Program-made: the position numbers and the translations under genes
Notes under the pieces: generated by a model
Database searches by the model: none
What the model was told of the DNA's origin: nothing
Seen by the model: the letters and a program-made list of their open reading frames with translations, nothing else
Origin: JAUVRX01 sp049664225
GTDB taxonomy: Bacteria; Acidobacteriota; Thermoanaerobaculia; Multivoradales; JAHEKO01
DNA: 39,105 nucleotides
Reading direction: 5' to 3'
Assembly (NCBI GenBank): GCA_049664225.1
Contig: JBATEX010000051.1
Coordinates: 1 to 39,105 of the forward strand
Shown: one piece after another, positions 1 through 6,891 of the stretch
Position numbering within the stretch: position 1 is the first letter of the stretch
How the letters are laid out: each line of letters starts with the position of its first letter

Positions 1-19
1 CCGCTGCAAGAACCCCCTG
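1..19 (-). repeat. Partial copy of hairpin repeat R1 (copy E), cut by the window edge
   Basis: Read on the minus strand, these 19 bases match exactly the left half of the conserved core of the complete R1 copy at 22685-22768 (CAGGGGGTTCTTGCAGCGG). The other half would lie upstream of the window. The bases after position 19 do not match the flanking stems of the other copies, as expected for an element whose stem varies between copies. Confidence 0.6.
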
Positions 20-57
20 TCGTCCTCTCCCTCGGATCGACCTCTCAGATGCTCCTC

Positions 58-105
58 GGTCCTTGCCCTGCGCTCGACGAGGCGACCCGAACCACCCGAG
101 CGAAT
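58..105 (+). repeat. Intergenic repeat module R2
   Basis: This shares the signature CGCTCGAC followed by CGAACCACCCG with 969-1006, and in reverse complement with 5173-5200 and 36036-36083. The match to 36036-36083 is the longest and includes the flanking CCTTGCC[C/A]TGCGCTCGAC. The module lies next to other repeat modules in each case. Its function is unknown. Confidence 0.55.
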
Positions 106-125
106 ATCTGGCACCGGTGAATGCA

Positions 126-155
126 ATAGGGGCACAGGGGCGTAGGGGCTCAGGG
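126..155 (+). repeat. G-rich intergenic repeat module R3
   Basis: This is a run of short units of the type TAGGGGCNTAGGGGC. The same low-complexity module, on one strand or the other, recurs at 784-812, 1031-1080, 5351-5425, 22617-22658, 22919-22940 and 35980-36020, always outside or at the very end of genes. Confidence 0.55.
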
Positions 156-167
156 ACGCTTTCGAAC

Positions 168-189
168 GGAGCCACGAAATCGTGGCTCC
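168..189. other. Perfect stem-loop in the leader of the selenoprotein gene
   Basis: GGAGCCACG (168-176) pairs perfectly with CGTGGCTCC (181-189) around an AAAT loop. It ends 23 bases before the ribosome-binding site of the downstream gene. There is no clear T-run, so it could be a weak terminator for a gene left of the window or a leader hairpin of the selenoprotein mRNA. Confidence 0.5.
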
Positions 190-225
190 CGTGCTATTTG
201 GTGGAATGACACAGGAGATTGCCGA

Positions 226-783
226 ATGCGAAGAGCGACATTGATTACCTTCACCCTTGCCTTGCTCCTGGGACTGGCGGCTCTTTCGGTAGCCGCCGGG
301 GAGGAGGGGGGGCAGGCGGCCCGGGTCGAGGTCGGGGAGCAGGCGCCGACCTTCAGCTTGTCCACGACAGACGGTGCGACGCTGAGCCTCGCAAGCTTGC
401 AAGGCGACAAACTCTTGGTCTTGACGTTCTTTCGGGGAACGTGGTGACCGTACTGCCGCCAGCAGCTCGGCGAGCTGCAAGCAGGTGTAGATGAAATCCG
501 GCAGCGTGGAGCCGAGCTCTGGGCCCTGAGCCCTGACGAGGCCAAGAAGCTCCGCAAGTTCCAGCAAAAGGAAGGGCTGGACTTCCCCGTTCTGCTCGAT
601 ACCGACAACCAGGTCAGCGCCAGCTACGGTCTGATCAACGAATCGAATCCCGTCGTGCCCCACCCGACCACCGTGATCATCGACAGGCAGGGCGTGATTC
701 GCTATCTGCGCGTGGACATCGACTACAAGGTGCGTCCCTCCGTGGCGGAGCTACTAGAAGCCTTGGATCAATTGGGGCAGTAA
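226..783 (+). CDS. Exported peroxiredoxin-like selenoprotein (in-frame UGA read as Sec74)
   Basis: The frame is a 185-residue AhpC/TSA thioredoxin-fold protein if the TGA at 445-447 is read as selenocysteine. That codon falls in F-R-G-T-W-U-P-Y-C-R-Q-Q-L, exactly where Cys-containing relatives carry the first Cys of WCPYC, giving a UxxC redox motif (Sec74, Cys77). Another 111 sense codons follow in the same frame, with the family's expected features, for example HPTTVIID near residues 147-154, and a TAA stop. The N-terminus is a signal peptide (about residues 1-25), so it likely acts in the periplasm or outside, reducing peroxides with a thiol partner. Start: ATG with AGGAG 8 bases upstream. 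A hairpin just after the UGA has bacterial SECIS geometry. Alternatives are a pseudogene or a sequencing error; preserved coding across the TGA and the hairpin argue against both. The Sec machinery genes are not in the window. Confidence 0.85.
448..478 (+). promoter_or_regulatory. Bacterial SECIS-like element
   Basis: A perfect 7-bp stem GCAGCTC (462-468) / GAGCTGC (472-478) closes a GGC loop. The loop starts 21 bases after the UGA and begins with G. This fits the known bacterial SECIS rule: a hairpin immediately downstream of UGA with a small apical loop, a G in the first loop positions, and a UGA-to-loop distance of roughly 16-37 nt. It would bind SelB within the coding sequence. Confidence 0.75.
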
Positions 784-1080
784 GGGCATAGGGGCATAGG
801 GGCTTGAGGGCCCACGGTCCGCAGCTCTGTTCGAGGTCTTTCCAGTCGTTGAGGGTTCGGCGTGGGGCCCGCCAGGGGGTTGGTTGCTGTGGAAGGGAGG
901 ACAGCCTCCTGGGGGCCTCAGGGTCGGACCCTCATTGGCAACAGATGGCAGAGACGCCGGCTGCTTCAACGCTCGACATCCCCCTGCGAACCACCCGGAC
1001 GGACCCTCTACCACAAGATGGTCATCTGTTCAGGACCCAGGACCCAGTACCCCAAGACCCCAGGACCCCTAGGCCCTCCC
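784..1080 (+). repeat. Composite intergenic repeat (R3 - R1 copy A - R2 - R3)
   Basis: No gene is supported here. In order it holds a G-rich R3 module (784-812), hairpin element R1 (850-934), module R2 (969-1006) and a C-rich R3-like module (1031-1080). The same order appears in inverted orientation at 5111-5425, so the two copies bracket the acyltransferase, acyl-CoA synthetase and small exported protein genes as a pair of inverted repeats. It resembles a MITE-like or REP-composite element; no transposase is nearby. Confidence 0.6.
850..934 (+). repeat. Hairpin repeat R1, copy A
   Basis: This is an imperfect palindrome that begins TGAGGGTTCGG and ends CGGACCCTCA. Its internal core runs from CCAGGGGGTTGG through GGAAGGGAGGACAGCC to TCCTGGG. 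It aligns almost base for base with the reverse complement of 5228-5314 and shares the core, but not the outer stem, with 22685-22768 and 37285-37339. Confidence 0.75.
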
Positions 1081-1099
1081 TGCCTTGCCGCGCAAGGCA
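1081..1099. other. Perfect short hairpin upstream of the acyltransferase start
   Basis: TGCCTTGC (1081-1088) pairs with GCAAGGCA (1092-1099) around CGC. It lies 26 bases before the chosen ATG, which lacks a recognisable Shine-Dalgarno sequence. It may be a leader hairpin or the end of the repeat region. Confidence 0.4.
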
Positions 1100-1125
1100 G
1101 TGCCCGGTATCCTGGTTCGGCTCGA

Positions 1126-2541
1126 ATGACACAACCTGTGACCCTCCCTCTGTGGCTGGTGATCTTCCTGGTCGCATTCGCGACGCTGGCGACGCTGGAC
1201 TATCTGATTCGGCCCAGCCTGCGCTGGGTGTTGCGGCGGCGTGTGCAGCGGGTGCTCGAGGATCTCGAGAGTCGGTTCCAGATCCGCGGGCGACCCTTCA
1301 AGCTCACCAAGAGGCAGGTCCTCATCGACAGGCTGCTCTACGACCGCGAGGTGATGGCCGCCGCCGAGCAGCACGCCAAGGAGCAGCAGATGCGCTCCGA
1401 GGAGGTGCTGGATCGGGTCCGGCGATACGCTTCCGAGATCGTGCCGGCTTTCAACGCCTACTTCTACTTCAGGCTCGGATACGGCATCGCGCGGTGGATT
1501 GCTCGTTCTCTCTACCGGGTGCGCCTCGGGCTCTCCGACGAGGGCGAGCTGGCAACCATCGACCAGGATTCGACGGTGGTTTTCGTCATCAATCACCGCA
1601 GCAACATGGACTATGTTCTCGTTTCTTATCTGGTAGCTGAGAAGGCGGTTCTGAGCTACGCCGTCGGAGAGTGGGCTCGGATCTTTCCACTCGAATCCCT
1701 GATCCGATCCATGGGTGCCTACTTCGTGCGGCGTCGGTCGCGTAACGATCTCTATCGCAAGGTGTTACAGCGATACGTGCAGATGGCCACGGAAGAGGGC
1801 GTCACCCAGGCAGTCTTTCCGGAGGGCGGCCTGAGTCGTGACGGGAGCCTCCGAGAGCCCAAGCTGGGATTATTGGACTACATGCTGCGGGACTTCGACC
1901 CCGATGGCGAGCGTGACCTGGCCTTCGTGCCGGTGGCCCTCAACTACGACCGGGTTCTGGAGGATCGGACCCTCTTGCTGGACCTCGATCCCGGGGGCGA
2001 TCGGAAGAAGGGTCTAGCGGCGGCCCACACGACGGGACGTTTCGTTACTCGACAGCTGCAGTTGATGATGCTGGCAAAATGGCATCGCTTCGGATACGCC
2101 TGTGTGAACTTCGGCAGCCCCGTCTTCGCCAAGGCCTACCTGGCTGAGCGCGGCCTGGATCTGCGATCCATGGAAAAGCAAGAGCGTTTCGCTCGCGTGG
2201 GAGAGCTGGCGAATCACCTGATGGGCGAGATCGGTCGGATCGTACCCGTGACTCCCGTGGCGCTGGTAGCCACCGTTCTGCTGCGCGAGCCGGACCGGAG
2301 CATCAGCGACCTGGAGCTCAAGGCCGAGGTGCAAGAGCTTATCGAGCGATTGGCGGCTGGCGGTAACCATGTCTATGTTCCACGCCACGATCGGGAGTAC
2401 GCTATAGATGTGGGTCTGCGCATGCTCGTGTTGCGCAGAGTGGTGGAACGGGACGAAGAAGGACTCCTGGCGGTGGTGCCTCGTGAGCTGCCGCTGCTGC
2501 GCTACTACGCGAATTCGATCGCCCACCTGCAAAGCGGGTGA
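1126..2541 (+). CDS. PlsB-like glycerol-3-phosphate/lysophosphatidate acyltransferase
   Basis: This 471-residue protein has one N-terminal membrane segment (residues 8-27) followed by an acyltransferase domain. The HX4D catalytic motif is at His157-Asp162 (NHRSNMDY), the GAYFVRR block at 197-203 and FPEGG at 231-235. An FVPV...NYDRV block near 275-286 is characteristic of PlsB rather than PlsC. It likely transfers an acyl chain to glycerol-3-phosphate at the inner membrane. It is shorter than the roughly 800-residue E. coli PlsB, so substrate choice is uncertain. The frame is open back to 862, but that extension translates the R1/R2 repeat and was discarded; the ATG at 1126 directly precedes the hydrophobic segment. 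The acyl-CoA synthetase gene follows 135 bases downstream, suggesting a fatty-acid activation and esterification pair. Confidence 0.85.
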   Translation: MTQPVTLPLWLVIFLVAFATLATLDYLIRPSLRWVLRRRVQRVLEDLESRFQIRGRPFKLTKRQVLIDRLLYDREVMAAAEQHAKEQQMRSEEVLDRVRRYASEIVPAFNAYFYFRLGYGIARWIARSLYRVRLGLSDEGELATIDQDSTVVFVINHRSNMDYVLVSYLVAEKAVLSYAVGEWARIFPLESLIRSMGAYFVRRRSRNDLYRKVLQRYVQMATEEGVTQAVFPEGGLSRDGSLREPKLGLLDYMLRDFDPDGERDLAFVPVALNYDRVLEDRTLLLDLDPGGDRKKGLAAAHTTGRFVTRQLQLMMLAKWHRFGYACVNFGSPVFAKAYLAERGLDLRSMEKQERFARVGELANHLMGEIGRIVPVTPVALVATVLLREPDRSISDLELKAEVQELIERLAAGGNHVYVPRHDREYAIDVGLRMLVLRRVVERDEEGLLAVVPRELPLLRYYANSIAHLQSG

Positions 2542-2676
2542 GCTTGTAAGGGGATTGCCCACCCTTTTGGGTGTTGCGTCGCCGGTCTGCAGCCGGTAAG
2601 TAAACAGGGTGTACCGAATCACCGGGTGAGAGGCTCTAGGGGGGTCTCGTCGCCGCCTAGTCTTGGGGGAACCACA

Positions 2677-4458
2677 ATGGACTATCCGTCTCTGTACCAG
2701 ATGTTCCAAGAAGTCAGCACCATCAACGGTTCCAAGCTCGCCTTCAGGCACAAGCGGGATGGCAACTGGTTCGATGTCACCTGGACCGAGGCCAGGGAGA
2801 CGGTACAGAGGGTCTCCAAGAGCCTGATCGCGCTGAAGATCGAGAAGGGGGCCAGGGCGAGCATCCTGTCCCAGACTCGGCTGGAGTGGGTCCTGTGTGA
2901 CTTCGGCATTGTCAGCTGTGGAGGCGTGACGGTCGGGATCTACCCCTCGAACCTGCCCGACGGCTGTGCCTACATCCTCGACCACAGCGACGCGGAGATC
3001 GTCTTCGTCGAGGACGCCGAGCAGCTTGCCAAGGTCTTCGAGGTTCGGGGACAGTTACCCAAACTGCGGCACATCGTCATCTTCGATGGCCCCTCCGACA
3101 CGGAACGGGAGGTGATGAGCTGGGAGGACTTCCTGGACAAGGGAGCCGACGTGTCCGAGGAACTGCTCGCTCAGAGGGGCGAAGAGCTCGGCCAGGATGA
3201 TCTGGCCTCCATCGTCTATACCTCCGGCACCACCGGCGAGCCGAAAGGGGCCATGATCAGCCATGGCAATCTGGTCTTTATCAGCTGGACTACTGGCGAG
3301 TCCCTGTACATCGAGCCGTTCTTCACTACGCTCTTGTTCCTGCCTCTGGCCCACGTCTTCGCACGGCTCATCGTCTACGTCTGTCTGCGAAAGGCCGTGC
3401 CGGTGGCTTTCGCCGAGAGCTTCAACACTGTGGTGCAGAATCTGCAGGAGATTCGCCCCCACTTCATTGCCAGCGTGCCTCGGGTCTACGAGAAGGCATA
3501 CGACAAGATCCTGGCCAACGCCACGGAAGCGGGAGGAATCAAGCTGAAGCTCTTCATGTGGGCTTTGAAAGTCGGAACCGAGGTCAGCGACCTGAAGCAG
3601 AAGAAGCAGCCCGTCCCGGCCGGGCTCGCTATCAAGCACCGCATCGCTTACAAGCTCGTGCTGCACAAGATCGTCGAGATCTTCGGGGGGCGCCTCGAAT
3701 GGTCGGTGTCAGGAGCCGCGCCACTCAACAAAACCATCGCCGAGTTCTTCCACTCCGCCGGTGTTCTCATCCTCGAGGGCATCGGGATGACCGAGAACAC
3801 CTCTTTCAGCCATGTGAACCGCTTCGACAACTACAAATTCGGTTCGGTTGGTCTGCCCGGCCCCGAGGTCGAGCATCAGATCGCCCCAGATGGCGAGCTG
3901 CTCACGCGGGGCGCCAACACCATGCTGGGCTATTTCAAGAATCCCGAGGCGACGGCGGAAGCCCTCGATGAAGAGGGCTGGCTCCACACCGGCGACATCG
4001 GCGAGATCGACGACGAGGGTTTCCTGCGGATCACCGATCGCAAGAAGGATCTCATCATCACGGCCGGTGGCAAGAACGTGGCGCCACAGCACATCGAGCA
4101 GATACTGCGTACCTCCCACTACATCGGGCAGGTAGTGGCAATCGGTGACCGCAGGAAATATCTGTCGGCCATCATCACCCTCGATCCCGAGACCGTGCCG
4201 GAGTGGGCGGCGCAGAACGAACTCGGCGACTTGAGCCTGGAAGAGTTGGCCGTGCACCCCAAAGTGCGGGAGCTCATCGAGATGGAGGTCGAGCAGCGGA
4301 ACAAGAGTCTGGCTTCCTACGAATCGATAAAGCGGTTCGAGATCCTGCCGCGAGACTTTTCGATCGAAGGCGGCGAGCTGACCCCGACGCTCAAGATCAA
4401 GCGCAAGGCGGTGGTGGAGAAGTACAAGGCAGAGATCGAGTCGCTGTACGAGGCTTGA
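2677..4458 (+). CDS. Long-chain fatty acid-CoA ligase (FadD15-like)
   Basis: This 593-residue adenylate-forming enzyme would activate fatty acids with ATP to acyl-AMP and then acyl-CoA. The P-loop YTSGTTGEPKG is at 181-191. The adenine-binding block is EGIGMTENT, and the hinge and C-terminal core have GWLHTGDIG, ITDRKKD and TAGGKNVAPQ. The size and the FadD15/long-chain signature (GWLHTGDIGEIDDEG) fit the long-chain class. The ATG at 2677 has GGGGGA six bases upstream and is preferred over the upstream start at 2626. It probably supplies acyl-CoA to the upstream PlsB-like enzyme and is likely co-transcribed. A small CACCC-TTTT-GGGTG hairpin (2560-2573) sits between the two genes. Confidence 0.93.
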   Translation: MDYPSLYQMFQEVSTINGSKLAFRHKRDGNWFDVTWTEARETVQRVSKSLIALKIEKGARASILSQTRLEWVLCDFGIVSCGGVTVGIYPSNLPDGCAYILDHSDAEIVFVEDAEQLAKVFEVRGQLPKLRHIVIFDGPSDTEREVMSWEDFLDKGADVSEELLAQRGEELGQDDLASIVYTSGTTGEPKGAMISHGNLVFISWTTGESLYIEPFFTTLLFLPLAHVFARLIVYVCLRKAVPVAFAESFNTVVQNLQEIRPHFIASVPRVYEKAYDKILANATEAGGIKLKLFMWALKVGTEVSDLKQKKQPVPAGLAIKHRIAYKLVLHKIVEIFGGRLEWSVSGAAPLNKTIAEFFHSAGVLILEGIGMTENTSFSHVNRFDNYKFGSVGLPGPEVEHQIAPDGELLTRGANTMLGYFKNPEATAEALDEEGWLHTGDIGEIDDEGFLRITDRKKDLIITAGGKNVAPQHIEQILRTSHYIGQVVAIGDRRKYLSAIITLDPETVPEWAAQNELGDLSLEELAVHPKVRELIEMEVEQRNKSLASYESIKRFEILPRDFSIEGGELTPTLKIKRKAVVEKYKAEIESLYEA

Positions 4459-4485
4459 AGACGGTGAGGCCCCGGAATCGGCGGC

Positions 4486-5073
4486 TCAGCCTTCCTCTTG
4501 TGGCGTGTCTGAGGAGTCTGCGGATTCTTTTGGTGGAGGAACGCAATTCCCGTCTCTGAGGGTGGTACGGGCCGCTTCGAGATATTCGCCCAGCCCCTTT
4601 TCCGCCAGGTCCTTGAGCAGGAGTAGTGGCGTGCCGTATTCCTCCTGAAGGGCAGCCAACTCCTCCTTGAGCCTTTTGCAGATCGCCGAATCGTCACCCT
4701 CTTCTCGACAGATGTCGACGATCTCCTTCAGACCGGGGCCCTCGAATCCGTGCAGCGGTGGCTCTGCCGGGCTGGTTTGAAATGGCTGGAGTCGTCCGGT
4801 CTCCCGTTCCTCGGTTTCGAGGTGACGCAGGAAGATGAGGTCGGACTTCGAGCGCAGGAGGGCGTCTCCGTCGCTGTCTCGGACTACCACGACCTGGTTC
4901 GGCCGATCAGCCAGCCGAACCTCCAGAATCTCCATGTCGTCGGTCGGCCGATAGAGAACCAGGTTGCCGTCATGCTCGAAGAAGCACTCATCATCGGCGA
5001 CGGCGAGCGTGGAGGCGAAGAGGCCCGCAACAGCCAAGATCAAGACTAGGACGATGAAAGGCGATTCGGTCAT
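4486..5073 (-). CDS. Small exported protein of unknown function
   Basis: This 195-residue protein has a hydrophobic N-terminus (about residues 5-26) that looks like a signal peptide ending near AVA-DD. The mature part is acidic. It has four Cys (in DDECFF, DICRE, AICKR and GNCVP) that could form two disulfides. A predicted helical middle (EIVDICREEG to EELAALQEE) and a disordered Pro/Ser/Glu-rich tail follow. No known family is recognised. It is convergent with the acyl-CoA synthetase, with stop codons 27 bases apart. There is no good ribosome-binding site before the ATG. Codon use and periodicity support a real gene. Confidence 0.65.
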   Translation of the reverse strand: MTESPFIVLVLILAVAGLFASTLAVADDECFFEHDGNLVLYRPTDDMEILEVRLADRPNQVVVVRDSDGDALLRSKSDLIFLRHLETEERETGRLQPFQTSPAEPPLHGFEGPGLKEIVDICREEGDDSAICKRLKEELAALQEEYGTPLLLLKDLAEKGLGEYLEAARTTLRDGNCVPPPKESADSSDTPQEEG

Positions 5074-5110
5074 CGGATTCTAAGGTCGTGAGCCAAGATT
5101 CTACCTGGGT

Positions 5111-5425
5111 CATGAGGAGGGCGCAGGGACTCGAGGTCCTGGGTCCTGGGCATGGGACCGATGTCTCATAGAGGTCCGTCCGGGTGGGTCGCAGGTGCTG
5201 GGTGAAACCAAACTTGACCGCTGTTGCTGAGGGTCCGACGTGGGGCCCCCAGGGGGCTATCCTCCCTTCCACAATAACCAACCCCCTGGTGGAGGTCCCC
5301 ACGCCGAACCCTCATTGACTGGATAAGCCTCGCACGGTCGTCCTTTCACGCCTAAGCCCTTACGCCCCTAGGCCCCTACCTCCCATTCCCCTAGGCCCTT
5401 ACGCCCCTAAGCCCCTACTGCCCTC
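5111..5425 (-). repeat. Composite intergenic repeat (inverted copy of 784-1080)
   Basis: This fills most of the gap 5074-5538. On the + strand it contains a G-rich stretch (5111-5156), R2 (5173-5200), R1 copy B (5228-5314) and a long C-rich R3 array (5351-5425) of about seven CCCCTAGGCCCTTACG-like units. The order and sequence match 784-1080 in reverse complement. No coding signal is convincing here. Confidence 0.65.
5228..5314 (-). repeat. Hairpin repeat R1, copy B
   Basis: The minus strand reads TGAGGGTTCGGCGTGGGG at one end and CCCCACGTCGGACCCTCA at the other. These are 18-base inverted ends with two mismatches. Between them is the core CCAGGGGG...GGAAGGGAGGATAG...CCCCCTGG. It is nearly identical to copy A. 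Confidence 0.75.
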
Positions 5426-5480
5426 ATCGGCGCAAGAAGTTGTATGTTCTGGATCTAGGTCCCGAGTCCCAGGACCAACG

Positions 5481-5513
5481 AAAACCGGGCCCGCCCCGAT
5501 TGGGCGAGCCCGG
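5481..5513 (-). terminator. Intrinsic terminator of the yceI-like gene
   Basis: Read on the minus strand, a GC-rich stem (CCGGGC..GCCC / GGGC..GCCCGG, 5485-5513) is followed by TTTT (5484-5481). It begins 25 bases past the stop codon of the YceI gene. Confidence 0.7.
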
Positions 5514-5538
5514 CTGAGTACCGGTTTGGTGGTCGAGA

Positions 5539-6162
5539 CTATTTGCGGTGGGCTTCGAGGAGGATCTCGATGGCGACGTCGCCACCGACGATCATCGTTG
5601 CGGCCCAGTTGCCGACGCCGACACCGTAGTCGTTGCGGTCGACGGAGGTCGAGGCCTTGAAGCTCGCAACCTCCTTGGTGCCGCCCATCATCTGCTGCAT
5701 CTGCTCGGGCAGCTCCTGCTTGCCCAGGAGCGTTATCGGCAAGTCGACCTCACGGGACTCGCCCTTGATGGTCAGCTGTCCGCGAGCCACCAGTTGGTCG
5801 TCGCCGTTGGCCTTGACCGAGGTGCTCTTGAACGTGATGTAGGGGTACTTGTCGGCTTCGAAGAAGTCTTGCGACACCAGATGACCGTCGCGCTTTTCGT
5901 TGCCTGTGTTGATGCTCGAGACCGGAATCTTGACATCGACGGTGCTGGAGGTAGGGTTGTCCGCATTGTAATCGAGCTTGATCTCGAACTCGTCGAAGCT
6001 ACCCGTGACAGGGGTGAAGAAGTGCTTCACCGAGAAGTTGACCTCGGTGTGGGCCTGGTCGACGCCCCAGGTCGCAGCTCCTGAGGGTGCTCCAGCCGCC
6101 AGGCTGATTGCGGCCGCCAGGGCCAGAGCCAATAAGAACAGATTCCATTTTGGACTTCGCAT
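5539..6162 (-). CDS. YceI-family periplasmic lipid/isoprenoid-binding protein
   Basis: The protein has a signal peptide (about residues 1-30, ending near SGAA) and a single YceI lipocalin-like beta-barrel. Family hallmarks are ATWGVDQAHTEVNFSVKHF, the KRDGHL...FFEADKYPYITF block and the C-terminal DYGVG...GGDVAIEI block. YceI proteins bind polyisoprenoids or amphiphilic quinone-like molecules in the periplasm. The ATG at 6162 is chosen because AAAGGAG lies at the proper distance; the ATG two codons earlier (6168) overlaps that site. The gene lies 123 bases downstream of the MarR gene on the same strand, a common pairing, and ends in a clear terminator. Confidence 0.92.
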   Translation of the reverse strand: MRSPKWNLFLLALALAAAISLAAGAPSGAATWGVDQAHTEVNFSVKHFFTPVTGSFDEFEIKLDYNADNPTSSTVDVKIPVSSINTGNEKRDGHLVSQDFFEADKYPYITFKSTSVKANGDDQLVARGQLTIKGESREVDLPITLLGKQELPEQMQQMMGGTKEVASFKASTSVDRNDYGVGVGNWAATMIVGGDVAIEILLEAHRK

Positions 6163-6285
6163 AGTCATCTCCTTTGAGTCGTTTTATCGCGCTGGGTAGT
6201 CTTTGTCATTTCCTTCAACTGAAACCATGAGTGAGTCCACTCCCGGATTCCTTACACTCGTCCCGAGCTGCGGTGGGTTCGGATG

Positions 6286-6723
6286 TCACTGGAGGATTCG
6301 GGAAGCCAAGTCCTTCAGCTCGTTTTCTTCTTGTGCGGTGAGATTTGCCAGTGTGTCCCGGTCCCCCTGCACGATCGGCTCATCGAGCTCGGCGAGCAGA
6401 TCGAGCGCCGCTTGGGTGCGGGTGCAGAGCTGCTGCCGCCGGTCTTCGTGGCAGCGCTGGCGGCTTACCAGTCCTTTCTCTTCGAGCCGGTCCAACAGAC
6501 GCGTCGCGCCGGGTGTCTTCTCGATCATGCGCTCGCCAACTTCGAGCGTCGGAAGTCCTTGCGGGCCAGCACCTCTCAGGATCCGCAGGACGTTGAACTG
6601 CTGGAGGGTCAGGCCGAAAGGTTTGAGAATCTCGGTGAAGTGGCGTCGGATCCGGTCGGCGGCCTTGAGAACGCTCAGAATCGTCTCTTTGCTGGGCTGC
6701 TCAACCGGTTTATTAAGTGCCAT
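6286..6723 (-). CDS. MarR-family transcriptional regulator
   Basis: This 145-residue protein has the MarR layout: dimerisation helices at both ends and a winged helix in the middle. Visible motifs are LTLQQFNVLRIL (39-50), the recognition segment EKTPGATRLLDRLEEKGLV (68-86) and the wing with EDRRQQ (93-98). Two Cys (91 and 100) flank the wing and might sense redox state, which is inference. It is likely a repressor of itself and of the downstream YceI gene, and perhaps of the divergent MFS transporter. There is no ribosome-binding site before the ATG, and the predicted transcription start lies almost on the start codon, so the message may be leaderless. Confidence 0.9.
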   Translation of the reverse strand: MALNKPVEQPSKETILSVLKAADRIRRHFTEILKPFGLTLQQFNVLRILRGAGPQGLPTLEVGERMIEKTPGATRLLDRLEEKGLVSRQRCHEDRRQQLCTRTQAALDLLAELDEPIVQGDRDTLANLTAQEENELKDLASRILQ

Positions 6724-6729
6724 GTCAAT

Positions 6730-6758
6730 AGTCTATATATCATTAGTTGATCTGTCAA
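6730..6758 (-). promoter_or_regulatory. Probable sigma70 promoter of the marR-yceI unit
   Basis: On the minus strand, TTGACA (6758-6753) is followed after 17 bases by TAGACT (6735-6730), in a conspicuously AT-rich patch within GC-rich DNA. Transcription would begin close to the MarR start codon at 6723. The AT-rich spacer is a plausible MarR operator, but no clean palindrome is evident. Confidence 0.5.
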
Positions 6759-6891
6759 GGAAATAGACAGGCCTTCCCGTTGCAGTGGTGCCATTGGCTC
6801 GGTCTCGAGACCATGCATTTCGTGTAGAGTCCGGGCGAAACACCCGATCGAGCTCCGAGACGCAGTGGGACCAGTTCAGAGGAGGTTCAGC

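Noticed and set aside
226..447. A 73-residue truncated peroxiredoxin or broken gene
   Set aside because: The frame after the TGA is fully coding, in phase, and completes the fold. The TGA coincides with the catalytic Cys and a SECIS-like hairpin follows. Selenocysteine is the simpler reading.
862..1125. N-terminal extension of the acyltransferase
   Set aside because: It translates the R1, R2 and R3 intergenic repeats. The membrane-anchored protein starts naturally at 1126.
2014..2985. Long antisense frames opposite the lipid genes (also opposite the TonB receptor, MFS and 4Fe-4S genes)
   Set aside because: They are mirror frames created by GC-rich codon bias. They have no domains, and the opposite strand has clear protein families.
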